64,000 nt of DNA from Sipunculus nudus (Eukaryota > Annelida > Sipuncula > Golfingiida > Sipunculidae), in the NCBI GenBank assembly GCA_026874595.1, contig CM049312.1, positions 75,937,429 through 76,001,428 of the forward strand, written 5' to 3'. A program made the position numbers and the translations under genes. The notes under the pieces are model-generated. The model ran no database searches and was not told where the DNA came from. It saw nothing but the letters and a program-made list of their open reading frames with translations. This document shows positions 57,663 to 64,000 of this stretch, piece by piece. How positions within the stretch are numbered: position 1 is the first letter of the stretch; each line of letters begins with the position of its first letter.

Positions 57663-59181
57663 TATATGAATCTTACTCTCTGAAGAGCAGGGGGAATTAT
57701 TAACGCCCCTGGAAATGAAGTTTTACTCAAAATAGTCTGGAAATATGAAACAATCAAACATGTATACAGTTTGGGCATAAGGTAACCTTTCTCTGGTTCT
57801 ACTTAACACATAAAATGATGTTGGGTAGGCATTATATTATTACAGGAGACAGTGGTAGTGAGTTGGTTGGTCAATCAGCCTTGAAGGTGACTGTGTCATG
57901 ACACTCCAACATGATAGTCTCTGTCGGCTGGCTCTTTGGTCTGTGTGCCCTGCTTTATTCTCTTTTTTATGAACTGGCAGGATCTCCTAACTCGCCGCTC
58001 TTTACACCCTTTCCGCCAGACCTCATCCATTAGCAAAAAAATAAAAAAAAAACCTGTTGGCGTAATTTCTGCCAACCGAGATGATTTTATCAAATTACTC
58101 TTAAATAAGTCATAATAGGTGTACACATTGTGTATCTGATCATATATAAAATTCAGAATTAAATGTTTCGTATCATAGTTGACAATTATTGAAAAGATAG
58201 GAATAAAATATGTATAGATTGAGTCATACTTTTTACATAATGGCGTCTTAAAAAGTTAAAATTTCTGCAATGAAAATAGTTGACCATTGGATGGTTGCAT
58301 ACATGATGACACGTCTATTTCCAAATATCTCATACCATTAACACCATATTCCATATTTATTTTGATCATTTGATTACTTTCTGATTTTCAAATGTATGTG
58401 TCGCTACCTAGTTTGATGTAATTGTGTTATTGCTTTTCCGAATATAAACAAGAAATGATTGATACTTTTGCTTTCATATCATGTTAACGATTCCTTTGAG
58501 GAACGGGAATACACTTACTACTTACCAAGTCAAATTAATTTCAAAAACGTCTTTACTAATCTTAAAATTCGGTGGATCACACATTTTGACAATGTCATGT
58601 CTGTTATCTAATAATTCAGTAACAGTATTAGCTGTCAGCATCACCTGTGTTGAAATATAAATATATCTTTGCCCCTTTTTCCTTTATATGAAAAAAAAAC
58701 TTCATTCTCAAGCTTTCTAAAATGATCGGCAATTATATGAAGCAAGTGCAATGTAATGAGTAAGAATCCAGTTTAATCTTTTCAAAATTAGTTTTATGAT
58801 TTTATATTGTTGCATCTATAACGTAACGAATGTCACAATATCTCACTTATAGATAGCTTCGTCTATGGATTATGTGACAGGGCAGCAGATAAAAGCTGCA
58901 AACGTTATAACCTGAGTTTCACAAAAGCTAAAATGGTGTTTTCAGTTTCTCTGTTTTATTTCTTGATCATCCACTTTCACAGAGGGAACGTGAGACCCCT
59001 TGGATTCTTGTTCTGTTGGACGACAGAATCGTTATAGCTGGGTTGATTTATTGTCATCTGAGCTAAAACCTGTTCCATTAAGTTCACAGGCAGTTTGTAA
59101 CACAATAACTACACGAGTACCAGTAAATACACGGAAACGGTAGAACACACGCATATTACTTTGAGCCATTTTTTTACTCCC

Positions 59182-59306
59182 AAAACAAGATCACATTACG
59201 TGTGTGTATCTGCACTTTGGACCGTATCAAGGGTCTTAACTTTCTCGGTCGGCCGCTATACACACGGTAACTAAGGTTACCACATTAGAGGATATCTACT
59301 TAAAAG
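59182..59306 (+). promoter_or_regulatory. recurrent module 6 (candidate promoter/5' exon)
   Basis: Unit B copy of module 5, ending CTTAAAAG|GTACGT. Confidence 0.4.
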
Positions 59307-59576
59307 GTACGTATATTGAGAAACATTATGCAACTATCTCGGGATAACGTTATTGTAGTTCATGCATCTGAATGAAATTATTTTGTTGCGATATTATAAC
59401 TCTACAATTTCACATGAAATTTTAGAAATCAATTTGTCATGGAGGCTCCAGAATGACATGGCACCACTGGGCTGTACAGTTCAAAGAATCTCAATATATT
59501 TATTGGCTGCTCAATCTTGGTGTGCAAACCTGTCAAATATAAGGAGTTCTGACCTCATATAGGGTCTCTTCTATCT

Positions 59577-61237
59577 CCTTGGATACCTGGAATTAGATCT
59601 CTGTTACCCATATTCTACAAGCTATGGGGCTCCGAAGTAACCCCCCCCCCCCAAGAATAATGAAAAATTTGATACAAAAGCTCAAATATCTGAACAACAA
59701 ATGCATTGATCACAATGATTCTCTGCATGGATATTGATCATGGAGTGTTTCATCAGTTTCTGCAGACTGTTGGCGCCAACTGATTTAAAAATTTTTTTTT
59801 TACGATTTCTCTCTATTTTTGAGACCTTAAAAGATGCGTCGTCTGTAAACAGGGCGCAAAATGTAAACGCTGGACCTGGAATCTTCTCACTTTACATCCG
59901 GAGAGGTCCACGAAAAGTCTCCTTGGAAACCTGGAATTAGATCTCTGTTACCCATATTCTTCAAGCTATGGGGCTCTGAGTTACCCCCAAATATCTGAAC
60001 AACTAATGCAGTGATCACCATGATTTTCTGCATGGATATTGATCATTGAGTGTTTCATTGGGTTCTGCAGACTGGTGGTGCCACCTGTATTTTTTTCGAT
60101 TTTTTGATGATTTTTTTTCTCTATTTTGGGACCTTAAAAGATGCCGTCATCTGTTAATAGGGCACAAATCGTAAACACCCATGTTGTCCGAGCTATGGGG
60201 CTCAGAATACCCCGCAGAATAACAAACAATTGATACAAAAGCTCTGTTTTCTGAACAACTATTGCATCGATCGGCATTATTCTTTGCATGCATATGCATC
60301 ATGCAGTGTTTCATCAGTTCTTGCAGACTGGTGGCATCACCTTAATTTTAAAAACAATTAACATTTTTTTTCTCTATTTTTTAGACCTTCAGAGATGTTG
60401 TCGTCTGTTAACAGGGTAAAAATCAAAACTATTTGACCTGGAATCTTCTTTCATGACAACCTGAGAGGTCGTAAAAAAACTCCATGGAAACCTGAAATTA
60501 GTACTCTGTTACCCATATCCTCCGGGCTATGGGGCTTAGACGTTCCTCCCAGAATAACTAAAAAATTGATACAAAAGCTCCAGTATCTGAACAACTATTG
60601 CATTGATCACCCTAATTCTTTGCATGCATATTCATCATAGAGTGTTTCATCGGTTCTTGCAGACTGGTGGCACCACCTTAATTTTAAAAAAAAATTTTAA
60701 CAAATTTTTTTTCTATATTTTTTAGACCTTCAGAGATGCAGTTGTCCGTTAACAGGGCACAAATTGTAACCATTGGTCCTAGAATCTTCAAACTTGACAT
60801 CCAGGGAGGTCTGTGAAAAATATACTTAGAGACTTGAAATTAGGTCTCTGTTGCCCATATTCTCTGAGCTATTGGGCTTATATATATGAGCACTCCCCTC
60901 CCCTCCCCCCCCCCCCAGCATAATTAAAAATTTGATACCAAAGCAGGGCACAAATCATAAACATTGAACCTGGAATCTTCTAACCTATAATCCAGGGAGG
61001 TCTATGAAAAGTTTTCTTGGAAACGTGAATTTAGGTCTCTGTTAATCATATTTTCTGAGCTATGGGGCTTATAAGCACCCCTCAGAATAATTAAAAATTT
61101 AATACCAAAGTAGGGCACAAATCATAACCTTTGGTCCCAGAATCTTCTAACTTGACATCCTGAGAGTTCCTCAAAAGTTCTCCCCAGATACCTGAAATTG
61201 GGATACAGTGACCTATATTCTCAGAGTTTTGGGGTAT
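59577..61237. repeat. tandem repeat of about 350 bp, unit B
   Basis: Copy of 50,820-52,480. Confidence 0.8.
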
Positions 61238-62402
61238 GTTTGAGCACCACAGAATTATGCAAAAAAAAAAAAAATTCCAGATTCATCATGAAGGGCTGGT
61301 TGGATTATCATCAAATTTGTTGTGCTTATGGGTCTTGATGAAGCTAATATGCATGAACAATGATGCCACCTACATTATCGTAATTAGTTATCTGTGCAAG
61401 GATATATTATCAACTTATCAGTCGGCTGAGCGTCTTGACCCACGGGTCACTTGTTATAATACTCTGAGGGGACGCTCTCTGTAAAATGAACATTATCATA
61501 AAAATAACAACAATAATAAGATCTGAGGGAACTTAGATTCATTTTTAAAAAGGTATCAAAATATACTAACTCTGTGCAGATCAGAACATATATAATCAAA
61601 TATAGCATTTAGAATTAGAATCTCTCACTGAGCAAGTTGATACGCATCCATGGATCTGCTGCCACCACTACTGTTCAGAACAAGCCTTGCAGGTTGTTGA
61701 TGAATTTGCAGGATATCGTAGGTCAACATGAAACGACGCAAAATAGCTGAATAGTGAATAAACACAGTTTTAAATATTTATAATAGGACAATATTGTCCG
61801 AGGTTGCATTCTGCTGTCTAGGGGGTAATTGTTACTATTACCTAAACTATACGTAATCCAGTTAAGTTTCAATTTTCAGGATATGCCATGGGTTAATTGT
61901 ATTAATTAAATGTGTTCAGATAATGAGGTGATTAATCAACCAGGGCCGTGGGACATAATGTCCGTTTTCCATATATGGGATAATTATGTTACAGTCATTC
62001 AAACACTCTCTTTATCTCTGTCACACTGGAACAGAAAATATAATTAAGACAATGTTGTTTTAAAAGTTGTTCCAAAAAGACTAGAATAATATATCATATA
62101 TCAAAAGGTATCAAGCTACAAAATATTTTGTACGAAAATATGGTATCTCTCTGTTAGATTATATGTATAAAAATACAGCATAACATAAAGACGAAACAAC
62201 TAATTTCCTCTATTCACATGCATTGCTGCCCACTACTATGTTTACTATAGCCTCTTTTATATGATAATATGTCACAGCTACATGCTTTAATGGGTTCACC
62301 CTGTGCCCTTATTGTGGACTATTATGGCACCAATATTGTAATAAGCCAATTTTAATTAGCTATGCATGATGAATTAATAACTGTAATGAGACTCATAAGC
62401 AT
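61238..62402. other. non-genic stretch, unit B
   Basis: Copy of 52,481-53,648; nothing recognised. Confidence 0.45.
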
Positions 62403-63143
62403 TGTAATGACTATATTTAACGGATAAACATGTATACTTAAGGGTTCATTAAATTTATTCCTAATTATTCTTACTAATTATTCTCCCTTGGCTCTTTAAT
62501 CATTTAGTGTTACCCCCTGTGGACATCTGCAGTGTGCCCGCTGTGACCAACTTGTGACCAAGATGTGGCCAGCTTGTCACCAAGTTGTGGTCAGCTAGTG
62601 ACCAAGTTGTGACCAAGCTGCGACCAAGCTGTGCCCAGCCTGTGACCAAGATTTCACCAGCTTGTGGCCTAGCCCGACAACGCGTGACCCTGCGTAACTG
62701 TTCTTCCTCCGACACTTCCCGAAGGTACATTAACCCCTATATTATTAATAAACACTACTGTCAAGACTGAGAAGCAGGATTGAAAACAAGTGACGCACTG
62801 TTATATACATTTAAGAGGCTAAGAGCTAAGGCTGTTCTCTAAAGTTTAGGAATGAAGTGCTGTTTCAGATGTGCTGTAGAGCAGATAAGCTGATGCAGAA
62901 TTGTCACTCAGCCAGCGTGGGTCATTTTATAGACGCCGACCTGTGACCGACGAATGAAGTCATGTGACTGTAGTGTCCAGCCGCGGACTACTTTTTTATG
63001 CGTAATGTCCGTGTTACTACTTGATACATGTGTTGGTATGTGGCGAAGTGATTTAGGGAGGTCGCCATATTGGCAGCGCGAGTAAACGTCTGTGAACATA
63101 ATCCTGAGTTCTTATGTTTTACACAAATACAAAAAACATTACA
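62403..63143 (+). repeat. 5' LTR of a deleted retroelement, unit B
   Basis: Copy of 53,649-54,389, with the GTGACCAAG minisatellite at about 62,539-62,666. Confidence 0.55.
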
Positions 63144-63144
63144 C

Positions 63145-63168
63145 TGGCGACGAGGATGGGATTCGAAC
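63145..63168 (+). other. primer-binding site, unit B
   Basis: Copy of 54,391-54,414. Confidence 0.75.
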
Positions 63169-63245
63169 TACCTGTGTCAGAACACAGTTCCTATCGCGAT
63201 GTCATTTGAGGAGATCCATGATGCTACCAGATACCAGATCCTGTA

Positions 63246-64000
63246 ATGGAAAGACTAATTAAAGCCATATACACAGGAAATTGGAGCTCTGATAGAGATT
63301 TAGATAGCTTCAGAAATGTTTCGAGTGAACTAGCAGTGCATAATGGAACTGTGCTACAATGCAGTCGTTTGGTAATCCCTGAAAAACTCAGACATAAAGC
63401 TGTACAGCTCGCACACGCCAGTCATCAAGGGATTGTTAAGGCCAAACGTTTAATCCGAGAGAAGGTGTGGATTCCAGGCATAGACAGAATGGTCGAGAAA
63501 ACAGTAAAAATGTGTATGCCATGTCAAGCAGCTAACAACAATGCTGAAAAGCCAGAACCTGTGCAAATGTCACCATTACCTGAAGCTCCGTGGAAAGAAC
63601 TTTCAATTGATTTTCTTGGACCCTTCCCAAGAGGCGAACTACTGTTAGTCGTTATGGACGATTTCAGTAGGTTTCCTGAAGTCGAGATCGTACATACTAC
63701 ATCAGCCAAAGCCACAATTCCCGAACTGAATGCTATATTCGCGAGACAGAGCATTCCGTACCAAGTGTGTACTGACAACGGTCCTCCATTCAACAGCGCA
63801 GAGTTCAGGAAATTCGCGGAGGAAATGGGGTTCCATCATCGCAGAGTAACGCCCTTATGTCCGCAAGCGAACGGAGAAGCGGAACGCTTTATGAAAACGC
63901 TTAACAAGGCCATTCCAACTGTAGCCCTTGAAAAGGGGAATTGGAAAGATGAATTGCACCGTTTCCTGAGGCAGTACCGTGCTACACCGCACTCCACGAC
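63246..64000 (+). pseudogene. Ty3/gypsy integrase fragment, unit B, cut by window end
   Basis: Copy of 54,492-55,469. The zinc site and all three catalytic acidic residues are visible before the window ends at about residue 251. The 15-codon Gag stub precedes it at 63,199. Confidence 0.85.

Larger units (their letters stand above)
55512..64000 (+). repeat. 8.76-kb tandem duplication, unit B (runs off the window)
   Basis: Near-identical repeat of unit A. The window ends at the equivalent of about 55,246 in unit A, so about 265 bp of the unit are not seen, and more units may follow. Confidence 0.95.

Overview
The window is animal nuclear DNA, AT-rich, with split genes, many simple repeats and a crowd of transposable elements. 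It is most likely from a bivalve or other lophotrochozoan. The evidence is dispersed repeats built on GGTCAAAGGTCA, a C-type lectin gene, Ty3/gypsy elements, LINE tails and a tRNA-derived SINE. There is no bacterial gene organisation, operon or CRISPR.

Layout. 1-5,040 is repeat debris: a GGTCA-rich tandem repeat, a LINE fragment, a SINE and two copies of a dispersed repeat. 5,628-17,653 holds exons of a plus-strand gene with a thrombospondin-1-like exon followed by C-type lectin exons. Its last visible intron carries a complete minus-strand Ty3/gypsy element (9,870-17,286) with near-identical LTRs, a candidate primer-binding site, a polypurine tract, an intact long Pol frame, and broken protease and Gag. 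17,654-25,690 is non-genic: LINE remnant, AT microsatellites, a long hairpin, G/C tracts.

From 25,696 to the end lies a tandem array of one gene family, four copies on the plus strand. Each complete copy has a 76-nt exon (25 codons plus 1 nt) joined by a phase-1 intron to a 764-nt exon, giving 279 residues that look like a double hot-dog acyl thioesterase with an Asp-x-Asn-x-His motif. Copies 1 and 3 are open. Copy 2 has a one-base insertion in exon 1 that makes an early stop. Copy 4 has only exon 2. Two older duplicated blocks (about 29.2-38.1 kb and 39.1-50.8 kb) can be followed through the non-coding DNA.

The second half is dominated by a very recent tandem duplication of about 8.76 kb (46,747-55,511 and 55,512 to beyond the window end). 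Each unit carries the end of the thioesterase intron, exon 2, its 3' region, a short pogo-like element, a tandem repeat of about 350 bp, and the 5' part of an internally deleted LTR retroelement (LTR, primer-binding site, Gag stub, integrase).

The most novel-looking item is a 1,586-bp DNA transposon (44,178-45,763) in the intron of copy 3. It has 28-bp terminal inverted repeats, a TAAT target duplication and about ten internal copies of a CTCGACACCGTTACC-type motif in both orientations. Also notable is a module of about 110-150 bp that recurs six times between the thioesterase copies and always ends in a splice-donor-like sequence; it may be a duplicated promoter and 5' exon. All functional names are inferences from reading the sequence; no searches were run.
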